Position numbers and translations under genes: made by a program. The notes beneath the pieces were generated by a model. The model was given only the letters and a program-made list of their open reading frames with translations. It did not search any database and was not told the origin of the DNA. Shown one piece after another: positions 17,506-27,327 of a stretch of DNA of 64,000 bases. Within the stretch, counting starts at the first letter, position 1. Every line of letters begins with the position of its first letter. Source of the stretch: JBJMQS01 sp045802605 (GTDB lineage Bacteria > Planctomycetota > Planctomycetia > Gemmatales > Gemmataceae); NCBI GenBank assembly GCA_045802605.1, contig JBJMQS010000028.1, positions 30,317 to 94,316 on the forward strand. The letters run 5' to 3'.

Positions 17506-18403
17506 CTTGGAATTCATCCTCGGCCTCGTCGACGATTCCGATCCGGCGTTCGCGGCGTTCGGCGACTTCCTGGGCCCGCACGCTGCCGCGCTGCGGGTGT
17601 GGCAGGCGATGGGTTTCCTGTCGCAGCGCCCGGAACCGAACCGCGTGCCCAGCTGTCCGGAATGCCGGGCGGCAGTCCCGATCACGCTCAACGGCGGCCT
17701 GCTTTGCCCGCGCTGCCTGTCGAACGTCGACCAGCGGCATCTTTCGCTGTGGCGTTTCGAACTGGAGCGCTTGCTCTCGTGGCTGGCCCACGAGCTCCGC
17801 GCCGATGGCACGCTCCGTGCGGTCGACAACTCCGTGTGGCAACTCGGCAGCGTGGTCGTCGGCGAAGGGCGTTATGAATGCTTCTTTTGCCGAAGCGCGC
17901 CACTAAGTGAGGTGGCCTCGCGTCGCCTGCTAGCGTTCCGAAGCTCTATCCTGTTCCACCCGTTGATTGCGACAGAGATCGCCGCGGCGGGCTTTGCCGG
18001 ACCGCAACTATCGCTTCTGGAAGTGCTGCAATTCGATGGCTCGTCCCTTCGGGTCAACTCGCTGGATCGGTTGCTCCATAATGAAAGCCGGGTCCGTTTC
18101 GTCCCCGAGAGCGGCGCGCTCCTGGCCGGCGACCAGTGGATGGGCGAAGTTCCGATCGGTAGCAGGGAGTATCACTTCATGGCCTGCCTGTCGAAACATC
18201 AGGACCGATTCGTCCCATACCCCGACTTGAAGTTCGAGGTGCTGCGCAGAAGCGGCGGACGGGACACGACGGACGACGCGACCTTCTGCCAGAAGCTCAA
18301 GGGCCGAATCAAAAAGAACTGGGTCCGCGAAATTGATCATGTCGTCGTAACGACGAACAGGGGAGACGGGTACCGACTTCGCCGCGTGGTAGGAACGCGG
18401 TAG
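17495..18403 (+). CDS. Zinc-finger protein with C-terminal OmpR-type winged helix
   Basis: 302 residues from ATG 17495, overlapping the upstream gene by 11 bases. A Cys4 knuckle CPEC...CPRC lies near residues 52-72, and a second Cys pair (CFFC) near 130. Residues ~220-302 resemble the winged-helix output domain of OmpR/PhoB regulators: SREYHFMACLSKHQDRFVPYPDL, then a recognition-helix region and the terminal RGDGYRLR hairpin, the family's signature ending. There is no receiver domain. Inferred role: transcription regulator of the element responding through its N-terminal part or the upstream partner. Confidence 0.65.
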   Translation: MRNSLEFILGLVDDSDPAFAAFGDFLGPHAAALRVWQAMGFLSQRPEPNRVPSCPECRAAVPITLNGGLLCPRCLSNVDQRHLSLWRFELERLLSWLAHELRADGTLRAVDNSVWQLGSVVVGEGRYECFFCRSAPLSEVASRRLLAFRSSILFHPLIATEIAAAGFAGPQLSLLEVLQFDGSSLRVNSLDRLLHNESRVRFVPESGALLAGDQWMGEVPIGSREYHFMACLSKHQDRFVPYPDLKFEVLRRSGGRDTTDDATFCQKLKGRIKKNWVREIDHVVVTTNRGDGYRLRRVVGTR

Positions 18404-18475
18404 CGACGGTAGGAGCATGGGAGGGAAAACAACGCCGATACCTCTCACCATGGTGGTGTTTCTTCCCCAACCACC

Positions 18476-18775
18476 ATGCCCGTTTCCGCCTACGAGACGT
18501 CTGACCTGTATCTTGCCAGCTACCTGTTGTGCATGGATGCCGTCCTGATTGAAACCGAGCGGGTCGGCCCGCGGCGCACTGTTTTCCGGTTTGAGTCAAA
18601 TGAGTTCCTGCATGCGCTGCTTCGCAGTTATTGGAGCAACGACCGCGTCTCGATACGGCCGACACAGTTATTCGGAACGCTGCGCCGGTTAAAGTCACGC
18701 ATCCGTAGGAAGCCGCTCCGAGAGGCGTCAGTCCAGCGCGACCTGCACCTAGCCGACCGATCTCATGACCACTGA
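18476..18775 (+). CDS. DUF5659-like small protein
   Basis: 99 residues. The opening TSDLYLASYLLCMDAVLI, followed by RRTVFRFES and a terminal helix with LRRLKSRI, resembles DUF5659, a family of ~90-residue proteins common on mobile elements. Function unknown. Its last 11 bases overlap the next gene. Confidence 0.6.
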   Translation: MPVSAYETSDLYLASYLLCMDAVLIETERVGPRRTVFRFESNEFLHALLRSYWSNDRVSIRPTQLFGTLRRLKSRIRRKPLREASVQRDLHLADRSHDH

Positions 18776-18965
18776 ATCATCCTCACCGGAACCTCACGCA
18801 CATGAGGATGCGGACCTGACAGTCCGCTACTTAAGATGGGATTCGGAGCGACAGAAAGAGTGGATTCGCGAGGCGGCTTGTTTGGCGGTCGAAGATCTTT
18901 TGCAGCAGAAAAAAAATACCGGGGAAATGCAGTCCAACCGGGTTCGCGCGCCGCGTCGGCGCTGA
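18765..18965 (+). CDS. Small hypothetical protein before the recombinase
   Basis: 66 residues, acidic at the N-terminus and basic at the C-terminus (NRVRAPRRR). It overlaps the upstream gene by 11 bases and ends 12 bases before the serine recombinase start, so the three genes form a tight unit. It could be a recombination directionality factor by position, but nothing in the sequence proves this. Confidence 0.5.
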   Translation: MTTESSSPEPHAHEDADLTVRYLRWDSERQKEWIREAACLAVEDLLQQKKNTGEMQSNRVRAPRRR

Positions 18966-18977
18966 TAAGCTTCGCGC

Positions 18978-20579
18978 ATGAAGTCGGGAGCCGTCGTCTA
19001 TTGCCGGGTGTCCACCGACGATCAGGTGGATAACAACTCGCTGTCGGGCCAGCGGCGTGACTGCCTGGAGCGAGCCGGGAGGCTCGGCTGCGAGGTGCTT
19101 GAGGTTTTCGTCGAGGAAGGGGTCAGCGGCACCCGCGAGGACCGTCCCGCGATGGCCCAAATGCTGTCCTTTTGCGGCACCCATCGGGACCGCATCCGCT
19201 ATGTCATCGTCAAGGATATCGACCGCTTTTCACGTGACGTCCTGGTCTACCACGCGTTGCGGGGCCGGTTCCGGACGCTCGGGATTCATCTTTACTCCGT
19301 CAACCAGCCCAACATCGCCGAGGGGACCGCGGAGTCGCGTCTGTTGGAGGCAATGTTCTCCGGCATCTCGCAGTACGAGCATGACAAGATCCTCCAGCGC
19401 ACGCGCGACGGCACCCGGGAGGCGATCGCCAAGGGCGGCTGGACCTGCTACGCTCCATATGGCTATCGCACCGACCGCACGCGCGACAACGTTCCCACAC
19501 TCGCGGTCGATCCGGCTGAGGCGAAGATGGTGCGAAAGGCTTACGAGTGTTTCGCCAGCGGGATGAACCTCGTCAAAGTCACGGATCGACTCAACGTCCT
19601 TGGCCATCGCAGCAAACGGGGCCGCAAGCTGAGCTTCCAGACGATTTACTGCGTCTTGCAAAACCCCGCCTACATCGGCAAAGTGCGGAGCAGCCATTTC
19701 CCCGGACGTCTCATCGACGGCCGTCATTCACCCATCATTCCAATCGATCTCTGGGAGCGGGTGCAACGGAAGTGGCGGAGTAGGCGTCCATCGCCCGTAC
19801 GGCACAACATGAGTCCAGATTTCCCCCTCACCGGGACGCTTCGGTGCGCCGCTTGCGATTCGCTGATGACCGGCAGCTTTTCGCGCGGCGGGACCGGACG
19901 GCGCTACGGCTATTACCATTGCCGCAGGTCAAAGTGTCGGTCGCGCAACCTCTCGAAGCAGATAGTTGAGGCCAACTTCACGGCGCTGCTGAACCGGATC
20001 GAGCCCACCCCCGGGACCCTCGAAAAATTCGCACAAGAGATGATCGGCGAATGGCGGCGCCGCCAGAAATCGCAAGCAGAGGCGGATCGGCTGCTGGACA
20101 AGCGCCGCAGCGAGCTTGAGACCAAACGCGACCGCATCGAGGACAGTTTCTTTGCGGGCAAGATCGACGAGGAGACGTACCGCAGGAACCTGAAACGGAC
20201 GGAGGACGAGATCGCAACAGTCGGCGAATCAAAGGAACAATCGCAAACCACCGAGGAAACCGTACGCGCAATATTGGACTCCTCGCGCAGATTCTTTACG
20301 GGGCTGTCGAACTCCTGGGAATTTGGCTTGCCCGAACACAAAAGGCGGATTCAGAGGCTCGTTTTTCCAGCGGGACTGCGGTGCGACGAAAATGGCGCCT
20401 ATCGAACTGTCGATTTACCGCCAACGCTAGCGGTTCTTCAACGGTCGAGAAACGATCATTCTAAATTGGTGGCCCAGGTCAGAACCAGTTGGAACTTTCT
20501 GATCGACTTTATGCAGGCTGTCGACCAGTTCATGGAAACGACCCCGACATCTGCAGGGGATCCGGCCGATGCCGCTTGA
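18978..20579 (+). CDS. Large serine recombinase
   Basis: 533 residues. The N-terminal resolvase/invertase domain has the nucleophile S12 in YCRVST, followed by the SLSGQR segment and DIDRFSRD with the conserved arginines. The recombinase domain includes KGGWTCYAPYGYR and LQNPAYIGKV. A zinc ribbon CAAC...YYHCRRSKC lies near 290-320, then a long coiled coil (~350-425). This is the architecture of phage/ICE integrases that join attP and attB without a tRNA target. It is the last gene of the element and presumably lies next to one attachment site. Confidence 0.93.
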   Translation: MKSGAVVYCRVSTDDQVDNNSLSGQRRDCLERAGRLGCEVLEVFVEEGVSGTREDRPAMAQMLSFCGTHRDRIRYVIVKDIDRFSRDVLVYHALRGRFRTLGIHLYSVNQPNIAEGTAESRLLEAMFSGISQYEHDKILQRTRDGTREAIAKGGWTCYAPYGYRTDRTRDNVPTLAVDPAEAKMVRKAYECFASGMNLVKVTDRLNVLGHRSKRGRKLSFQTIYCVLQNPAYIGKVRSSHFPGRLIDGRHSPIIPIDLWERVQRKWRSRRPSPVRHNMSPDFPLTGTLRCAACDSLMTGSFSRGGTGRRYGYYHCRRSKCRSRNLSKQIVEANFTALLNRIEPTPGTLEKFAQEMIGEWRRRQKSQAEADRLLDKRRSELETKRDRIEDSFFAGKIDEETYRRNLKRTEDEIATVGESKEQSQTTEETVRAILDSSRRFFTGLSNSWEFGLPEHKRRIQRLVFPAGLRCDENGAYRTVDLPPTLAVLQRSRNDHSKLVAQVRTSWNFLIDFMQAVDQFMETTPTSAGDPADAA

Positions 20580-21050
20580 CTCAGCGCGGCTGCGGAATCC
20601 CGGCCGTAAAGTGTCGTCGCAACTCGTCGCGATCCGCTTAGCTATGGTGACGACGTGCCCACTGACAAACGGCCTAACATCGGCATCGCCGCCATCTTCG
20701 CGGCCGACGACACGCTCGACGCGTTCCGCTTTGCAGTTGCCAGCGGCACGAGTAATACGACGCCTCCTTGCACTCGCCGTCGCAAACACAACTCGCGCAT
20801 GCTCAGGTCGCTTCCTTTCGCCAATCCGTGTGGAAGTCATTCCAGTGGCGCTCGCGCGCCGGACACGTTGTTGCTTGGCTGCCGATAACCCCCGGAATTC
20901 TAAAACCCCGACCGTAACACAGCCTTCACGAAGGGTATTTACCGAACTGACCTGAAGAGTGGCAGCAAAGCCGTTTACATAAAGGTCGACGATGCTGCAT
21001 CGTAATCTCGCGAGGTATGGGGACAAATACGGCGATGGCTTGCTTATTGG
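20580..21050. other. Right flank of element 1, no gene
   Basis: No supported coding sequence. The attachment site of the serine recombinase is expected close to its gene, but the short core used by such enzymes cannot be recognised without the empty-site sequence. Confidence 0.4.
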
Positions 21051-22070
21051 TCAGGTCACCACCGCAAAACCTTCTGAAAACGGTTGGGCCGTTTCATAAA
21101 GCGGCGAAAGCTTACCAGTGACTAAATTCAAATATCGCCATTTCTTGTCCCCATTTTTCTGTGTCTCGGCAAATACGAGTATAGCGCATGTTGGAAGCGT
21201 CACATCGTCGCTATTGTCAAACTGCATATCCGTTATTTGTCGACCCCGTATGTCATAAAGCGTCCAAAACCCATTTATTTTGGCCAAAATGTAATCGCCG
21301 GTAAAAACACCTGGCTCGTCACATTGCGGGGGAACAATGAAGTCTCCATTCACGTTGGTGTAACCAACGCGAAACGTACTTTCATTTATCTCCTCGTAGA
21401 CTTCGACGATTCCACCCGCGTAGTCGTTGATTTTGAAATTGCCCCACCCGGTTGCGACAACTCTCCCTCTGGTATCGGTCAAGACACGTTTGCCAATGCA
21501 ACAATCTACGACGCACGTTATACCATCATCTCGGAAGCTAGCCTTTACATAATCAGTACCATGTTGGAAAGGGCCGAGAGCCTTTTTTCCAGCGTGGTCT
21601 ATGAAGTAGAGTTCGTCGTTTTCCCAATCAGAAGGGGTAGCTGCCGGAGCAAGTCCGCAGGAGAATTTCTCAGCGGTTCGAAATGTCGGTGGGATGACGA
21701 CTTGGCCAGTGACCGTCATGTAGCCACGAAGGTTGTCGGAGTTGGAATTCAACACCGCGATCAAGCCTTCGTGAGGGTCCGACATGTCTCGAAAACGTGG
21801 TTCGAGAACTACGCGTCCGCTAATATCAATTAGGCCGTAGATGTGGTGGCCCTCGCGTTTGCACATGACCTTGGATAGGCCGGATTCCCGCCAAAAGTCG
21901 GTAACCCCTTCATATTGCGCTTCGATAACAATATTACTTTCCAGATCTAAGAAACCCTCCTTATCACGACTTCGAAACGCCATCCGCCCGCAGGAGGGCG
22001 ATGCCAATTCGTCACAGGTCGCGCTTCCGATCGTCTCAAACTCGGTGTTGATAATCTTGTGCAGTGTCAT
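21051..22070 (-). CDS. WG-repeat protein
   Basis: 339 residues built from repeated beta-hairpin units in which a hydrophobic-G-hydrophobic strand is followed by a second strand and a P-x-F/Y turn: GFLDLESNIVIEAQYEGVTDF, YGLIDISGRVVLEPRFRDM, GYMTVTGQVVIPPTFRTA, and a divergent C-terminal half. This matches WG-containing repeat proteins (beta-propeller-like binding scaffolds). GC is lower than in the element to the left. It starts 14 bases past the stop of the RHS C-terminal fragment, the position usually held by an immunity gene in RHS toxin loci; the immunity role is inference. Confidence 0.75.
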   Translation of the reverse strand: MTLHKIINTEFETIGSATCDELASPSCGRMAFRSRDKEGFLDLESNIVIEAQYEGVTDFWRESGLSKVMCKREGHHIYGLIDISGRVVLEPRFRDMSDPHEGLIAVLNSNSDNLRGYMTVTGQVVIPPTFRTAEKFSCGLAPAATPSDWENDELYFIDHAGKKALGPFQHGTDYVKASFRDDGITCVVDCCIGKRVLTDTRGRVVATGWGNFKINDYAGGIVEVYEEINESTFRVGYTNVNGDFIVPPQCDEPGVFTGDYILAKINGFWTLYDIRGRQITDMQFDNSDDVTLPTCAILVFAETQKNGDKKWRYLNLVTGKLSPLYETAQPFSEGFAVVT

Positions 22071-22084
22071 AGCTGTAGTCCTGC

Positions 22085-22411
22085 TCAGGGAGCATTGGGA
22101 ATAGTCTCGAGTGAAAGATATTGTAAAGCAGCTTCAATTTCGTCCAATTTGTCTTGCGGCAACCCAAAGTGGGTTTTTAGAATATTGACAAGCTCATTGA
22201 TGATCTTTAGGAGTTGTTGGTGCTTTGCATAGGGGTCGCCCATCTTGTCATGTTTCTCAATAGTCACGAGCAAAGCATCTAGGTCTTTGTTAAACGCGTC
22301 TTGATCGAAATTATCCATCGCATCCGCAATGTTAGTGATCATTAACATCGTGCTGACAGTAGCAACCGCCGCGCAAATGGTCTTGCCAGGCTTTTTTGTT
22401 TTCCCCTTCAT
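22085..22411 (-). CDS. RHS C-terminal tip fragment (out of frame with the RHS core)
   Basis: 108 residues from an internal ATG. The frame is open upstream to ~22,525 and would join the RHS core if one base shift near 22,510-22,525 is allowed, so it is probably the variable C-terminal tip of the RHS protein. It holds a hydrophobic segment (TICAAVATVSTMLMI) then a helical domain (DLDALLVTIEKHDKMG, LLKIINELVNILKTHF). No known toxin domain is recognised. It may also be a stand-alone small secreted or membrane protein. Confidence 0.5.
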   Translation of the reverse strand: MKGKTKKPGKTICAAVATVSTMLMITNIADAMDNFDQDAFNKDLDALLVTIEKHDKMGDPYAKHQQLLKIINELVNILKTHFGLPQDKLDEIEAALQYLSLETIPNAP

Positions 22412-22446
22412 TGCCTCGGAAACTTTGTCTAGGCCATTTTTTCTGG

Positions 22447-24429
22447 CTAGCCGCTTTGCATATGCTGCCTCGGCCTCTTGAATACGCCTAGCGGTCTCAT
22501 TCCACTTACTTGCCGCGCGTCCTCCTGGGTCAGTTGATTGACTGCGTCGTATTCGTACGAATGTTCGTAATTGATATTGGGGCCGCTACGACTCTGCGAT
22601 GTGAGCTGGGAAAGCTCGTTGTACGCGTAGTTGAGCGTGATTGAGATCGGATCCAGGTGTTGGATCTGGGTCACTTGGCCGACGACGCGATCGCTGTACG
22701 TAAATTCCGTCGCCGAACCCCAAGTAGGTTCGTGACGCTCCAAATGTGCTGCGGCGCTGTCCCAGTAACGGTCGATCCGCTGTAGTTCGTTGCGGTCCGT
22801 GTATTGGTAGTCCAGACGAACATACGCGGCGTCGGTCAATTGTTCGCGCCGAGTCAGGCGATTGACGCCGTCATAAGCGCTGGTTTGCGTGCCGCCGCGG
22901 TCATCTGTGACACTCGTTCGGTTGCCGACCTGGTCGTAGCCGAAGGTCAGAGTGAAGTTCAAGTCGCTGCGAGTGACCGACTGGACGCGGTTGAGAGCAT
23001 CATAATTGAGGACGTAACTAGAACCGCTGACGCCGTCGGTGCGGGAGGCAATGATCTGATTGCCGGCGTCATCGTAGTCGTAGGTGAACCATTCGACGGC
23101 GCCCAATCCCGGCACACGCCAGGTCTCACCGGTAAGCCGCCCGTCGAAGTCGTAACTGTAATCCCGAGTCCTGCCGGCCCTGTCCACTTCGTGGTCCAAC
23201 CGGCCGGCCGCATCGTAGAAATAATTTGCCGAGTTGCCGTGCGGATCGGTCATCTTGATCTTCTGGTCGATCTCGTTGTACTTAAATTGGGTAACGTTCG
23301 AGTCGGGGTCGGTCAGGCTCAAGAGGTTGTCATCGGCGTCGTAAGTAAAGGAGGTCAGCGAGTTGTTTGCCTCCGTGGTGCTGGTCAACCGGCCCAAGGG
23401 ATCGTGGGTGTGCGTAGTCGTGTGATTGAGCGCGTCGGTGAGGCTCAGCAACCGGTCGCCGGCGTCGAACGTGTAACTGGTTTTGCCGGTAGCCGCAAAG
23501 TCCACCGATTTTACGCGACCCAATTCGTCATAAGTGGTGATTGTGGGTTGGCCCGCGATGTCGTAAACCTTGGTCTGCTGGTCGTTGGCATCGTACTGGT
23601 AGGTTTCCCCGTGCCCGAGCGGATCCGATTTGGAAGTGAGCCGCCCGAGCGCGTCGTAAGACAGTAGTCCGTCGTTCCGAAGGGCGTCTTCGACGCTCGT
23701 CACGTGATCCAGTTTGTCATAACCGTAGTTCGTTGACTGACTGAGGGCGTCGGTCACTCTGGTCAGTCTCGACAGCGCGTCGAAGGCGTATTCGGTCGAA
23801 TTGCCGCGCGCATCGGTAATCAAGACGACGCGGTCCAATTTGTCATAGCCGTAGTCGGTCGAGCGGCCCGATTTGTCGGTCACGTTTATTTGGTGTGAGA
23901 GCTTGTCGTAGGTGTACTGAGTCACATGGCCCAGCGCATCGGTGATACTGAGGAGCCGGTCCAATCTGTCGTAGGCGTAGCCGGTGATATGCGCAAGCGC
24001 ATCAGTGGTACTCTTCAGCCGTCCCAGTCCGTCATAGGCGAGTTTGGTGTCGTAGCCGCGCGGATTGGTGACCTTGTTGACATGATCGTCGGGGTCGTAG
24101 CCGAACTTCCACGTGCGCGCGTACTGGCTGCTGCCCTGTCCGTCGAGTAGGGCCTCGGTGATCACAGTCACCCGTCCCAAGCGGTCGTGTTCGTAGCGCG
24201 AGACTGTGCCCAATGGGTCGGTGACGTCCATGTAATTGTCGCCGACGAGGTCATACTCATAGTGTGTATTCCGTTGAAGTGGCAAACCCACCGCCTCAGT
24301 CACGTTGGTCGGACGATCGAGCTTGTCGTAGGTGTAGGCGGTCTGGGTGCCCAGCGCGTCGGTGAAGGTGACGAGTCGGTCGCCTTCGTCGTAGAGCCAC
24401 GAAGTCGAGCGCTTCAGCGCCGGGATGAC
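22447..24429 (-). pseudogene. RHS/YD-repeat protein, C-terminal part of a broken gene
   Basis: About 650 residues of YD repeats (YDxxGRL, TDALGHVTQYTYDKL and variants) in an uninterrupted minus-strand frame. It carries on the reading frame of the inverted central segment if that segment is flipped back. It ends without the usual core-closing region: after YDAVNQLTQ the frame runs into unrelated residues, while the adjacent frame continues into a C-terminal tip, implying a frameshift. RHS proteins form cell-surface or secreted shells that carry toxins. As it stands the gene cannot make a complete product. Confidence 0.8.
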
Positions 24430-25609
24430 CTCGGCGACCGACCCGCTGAATCATACGACGAAATACCATTACGACGCTGCCGGGCGGATGGACAAGGTGA
24501 CCGACCCGGCCAACGGCGTCAATTCGCAGGATTTCGACGCGATCGGTCGGCCGACCAAGCTGGTCGACGCGCTTAATCGCGTCACCACCCTCACCTACGA
24601 CGACACGATCCAGGCGGGGTCGCACCTCGTGACGATCAAGAATGCCGAGTCCGGCATCACCGTCGAACAGTTCGATGCCGAAGGCAATCTCGTCTCAGTG
24701 ACCGATCCGCGCGGCGTCGTCACCCGCTACGAGTACGACGGCCTCAACCGACTCACGAGCGTGACCGAGGCGGTCGGCGTTTCGGGACTGGAGCGATCGA
24801 CCAACTACCAGTACGACGCGGTGGGCAATCTCTCCTCCTTCACCGATGCGCTGCAGCGGACCACCCTGTTCGATTACGACGAACCCAATCGCAAGGTGAC
24901 CATCACCAATCCCCTGAATCAGGTCTCCGTGGAGCAGTTCGACGCCGCCGGGCAGCTACAGTCTAAGACCGACCACCGGGGCACCATTACTAAATACGGC
25001 TATGACAAAGTGGGGCAGCTTTTGCAACAGATCGAAGCCTACGGCCAGCCCGAACAGCGGTCCAACTCAACCGCCTATGACCTTTTCGGCAACGTGACCT
25101 CGAGCATCGACGTTCGCGGGACGCGGACTGACTTCGTCATCGACGACTTCAACCGCGTGAAGAGTGTCACCGAAGCGGCCAACGTCACTGCGCTCAAGCG
25201 CACCACGAACTACACCTACGACAGCGCCGATCATCTGCTCACGGTTGCCGATCCGTACGGAACCGTGAGCAAATTCGGTTACGACCTGCTCGGCCATGTC
25301 ACGCAGACGATCGACGCCGACAATGTTCCCACACTCAAGCGCACGACGACTCAGCAATACGACCCGGTGGGCAATGTGACCCGCGTGACCGACCCGTACG
25401 GCACCCAGACTAGCATCACCTACGACAAACTCGATCGCGCCGCCGAGGTCATCGAGGCCTTCAACGTCGCTGCCCTGAGGCGCACCACGAGCTACAAGTA
25501 CGACGAAGATAATAACGTCGTTCGCATCACCGACGCGGCGGGCACGCAGACCAGCTTCGTCTACGATGAACTCAATCGCCGCACCAAACAGACCGACGCC
25601 GCGAACACG
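24427..25609 (+). pseudogene. Inverted central segment of the RHS gene
   Basis: About 394 residues of YD repeats on the plus strand, between two minus-strand RHS parts. Flipping bases 24427-25609 makes both joints read through in frame: FGYDASGHV continues into TSATDPLNH, and TDAANT continues into VIPALKRSTS. Short inverted matches lie at the ends: an ACGTG motif inside the palindrome CACGTG at 25606-25611 on one side and GATGACC on the other, plus imperfect similarity of the neighbouring ~20 bases. This is direct evidence of an inversion. Cause (site-specific, illegitimate, or assembly error) is open. Confidence 0.85.
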
Positions 25610-27327
25610 TGCCCCGACGCGTCATAGCCGAACAACGTCGTGCGCGGGGAGGTCTTGTTGGCGGCCTCGGTCACGGAAATGAGATATCCACGGCCCAGCG
25701 AGTCGTAGCCATAGTCGGTGCGGCGGCCGAGCGGATCGGTCATGCTGACGCGGTGCGCGCCGTTGCCGTAGTCGTAGGTGGTCGTCGCGCTTTCGGCGTC
25801 GACCGTTTCGACTAGTCGCCGCATCTTGTCGTACTTGAACGTCGTCACATGGTTGAGCGGATCGGTGATCGACGTGTTGTTCCAAGCGTCGTCGTAACCA
25901 TACAGCGTGACGCTTCCGGCCGGGTCGGTGGTTTTTGTGAGACGATGGTTGGAGTCGTACTCGTACGTCGTCGTGTGGAGAAGCGCATCGGTCTTGCTGA
26001 GCAGGAGGCCGTTTTGGTAATCGAACGTCGTGGTGTGCAATTCCGGGTCGGTGATCGTCAACGGGTCGCCCTGGCTATTAAGCGTGATACTGGTGGTGTG
26101 ATTGAGCCCATCGGTGACCTGAGTAACTTGGTTGAACTTCCAGGGGTCGTAGGTGAACTGGACAGACGACCCGTCGGAGCGGCTCAGGTGGTCCACCAAG
26201 CTCGTGCCCGGGACGTATGAATAATTCGTCGTCTGGCTCAATGGATCGGTGAAGCCGATCGTCCGACCCTCATTGTCATAATCCCAGTGACTGACGAGGT
26301 TGCCGGGCTCGACTTGCGTCAGCCCCGCTGCTTGGCCATTGGCCAACTCAAACGTCTGGCGGGTCGTCTGCCCCAATGGGTCGAGCGAAGAGCCAGACAC
26401 GTCACTGAGGGATGCGACTTGGTTGGTCCCCCCGGCGTAGCCGAAGCCGGCTTCCTGGGAGGCGTGATAGCTCGCACTAGTTCCGCCGCCGCGGTCGATG
26501 TTGCGCAGGGCGCCGGTCCGGTCATCGTAGGTGTAGGTGGCGGAGTCGCTGCCCCACTGATCACCGGCCAGCCGGCCCGCCGTGTCGTAATTGAATGTCT
26601 TCGTGCCGGCGTCGGGCAACTGCATGGTCAAAAGGCGGCCGTCGTTGTCGTAGTTGAGCGTCGTGATCCGCCCGCCGACCTGCTCGATCGTGTGGACCCG
26701 CGCGCTGCCAGGTAGGTAGGTGAACGTCGCGACCCGCCCGTCGGGATCCGTGACGTTGTTGAGCCGCCCCGACGTATCGTAGTTGTAAGTGATCGTCTGC
26801 CCGTGGCGATCGGACACCGTCTGCAGATATCCGGAAGCAGTGCTAAATACGCGCGTCGTACCGTCCTGGCCGGTATAGGCGTACGTGCCCGTCTGAGGAC
26901 TGTAGCTGATGATGCCGAAATCATCGGGGCTTGAGTATTCGCCGGGGTTGCCGCTCGGGTCGAAGATGCGCGCACTGCCGTCCTCGTACTCGTAGAGCAA
27001 CGCGCCATTGGAGCTGGTAAGTCGCTCCACGCCGGCCCCGTTCCAACCCGCTCCGAACATACTGTCGGACCGGACGACGACGGGCACGCGGCCGGAAATC
27101 GTCTGCGTCGTTTGCAGTTCCTCGCCGTCGATCTCGAACGTGGCCGCGATGTCCATCGACCAGTCGTAGATCCCCGTCGTCTGCACCGCCTGATCGGAGC
27201 GCAATGAAATGACCATCGTGTCGCCGGTACCGCTTCCCACGGAGAATTCGACCGGCACCGACGTCTTGCCGTCGACCGTCAAAGTGGCGGCGAGCTTGCT
27301 CGGGTGCACCACAACCCACAACACCAA
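25606..27327 (-). pseudogene. RHS/YD-repeat protein, truncated N-terminal part
   Basis: About 574 residues. It begins abruptly in a beta-rich segment (AATLTVDGKTSVPVEFSVGSG) typical of the region ahead of the RHS core, with FGAGWNGAGVERL and a D-G-S-A-R-I-F strand that normally follows, then YD repeats. No signal peptide or large N-terminal region is found upstream, so the 5' end is missing. It ends at the inversion joint. Together with the two segments to the left it is a decayed gene of at least 1,600 codons. Confidence 0.8.

Larger units (their letters stand above)
5141..20640. mobile_element. Integrative element 1 (serine-recombinase type)
   Basis: A continuous high-GC block of mobile-element genes: small DUF-type protein, SNF2-like methylase/helicase, Prim-Pol primase, VirD4/FtsK-like ATPase, replication-relaxation-type protein, DUF932 protein, regulators, and a large serine recombinase at the right edge. 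Flanking DNA is lower in GC and of other gene types. No conjugation pilus or relaxase gene is recognised, so it may be mobilizable rather than self-transmissible. Exact ends are inferred from gene content; no att repeat was identified. Confidence 0.6.

Noticed and set aside
22804..23667. Plus-strand 287-codon frame
   Set aside because: Antisense to YD repeats; valine/glycine pattern is the mirror of the repeats, no independent signal.
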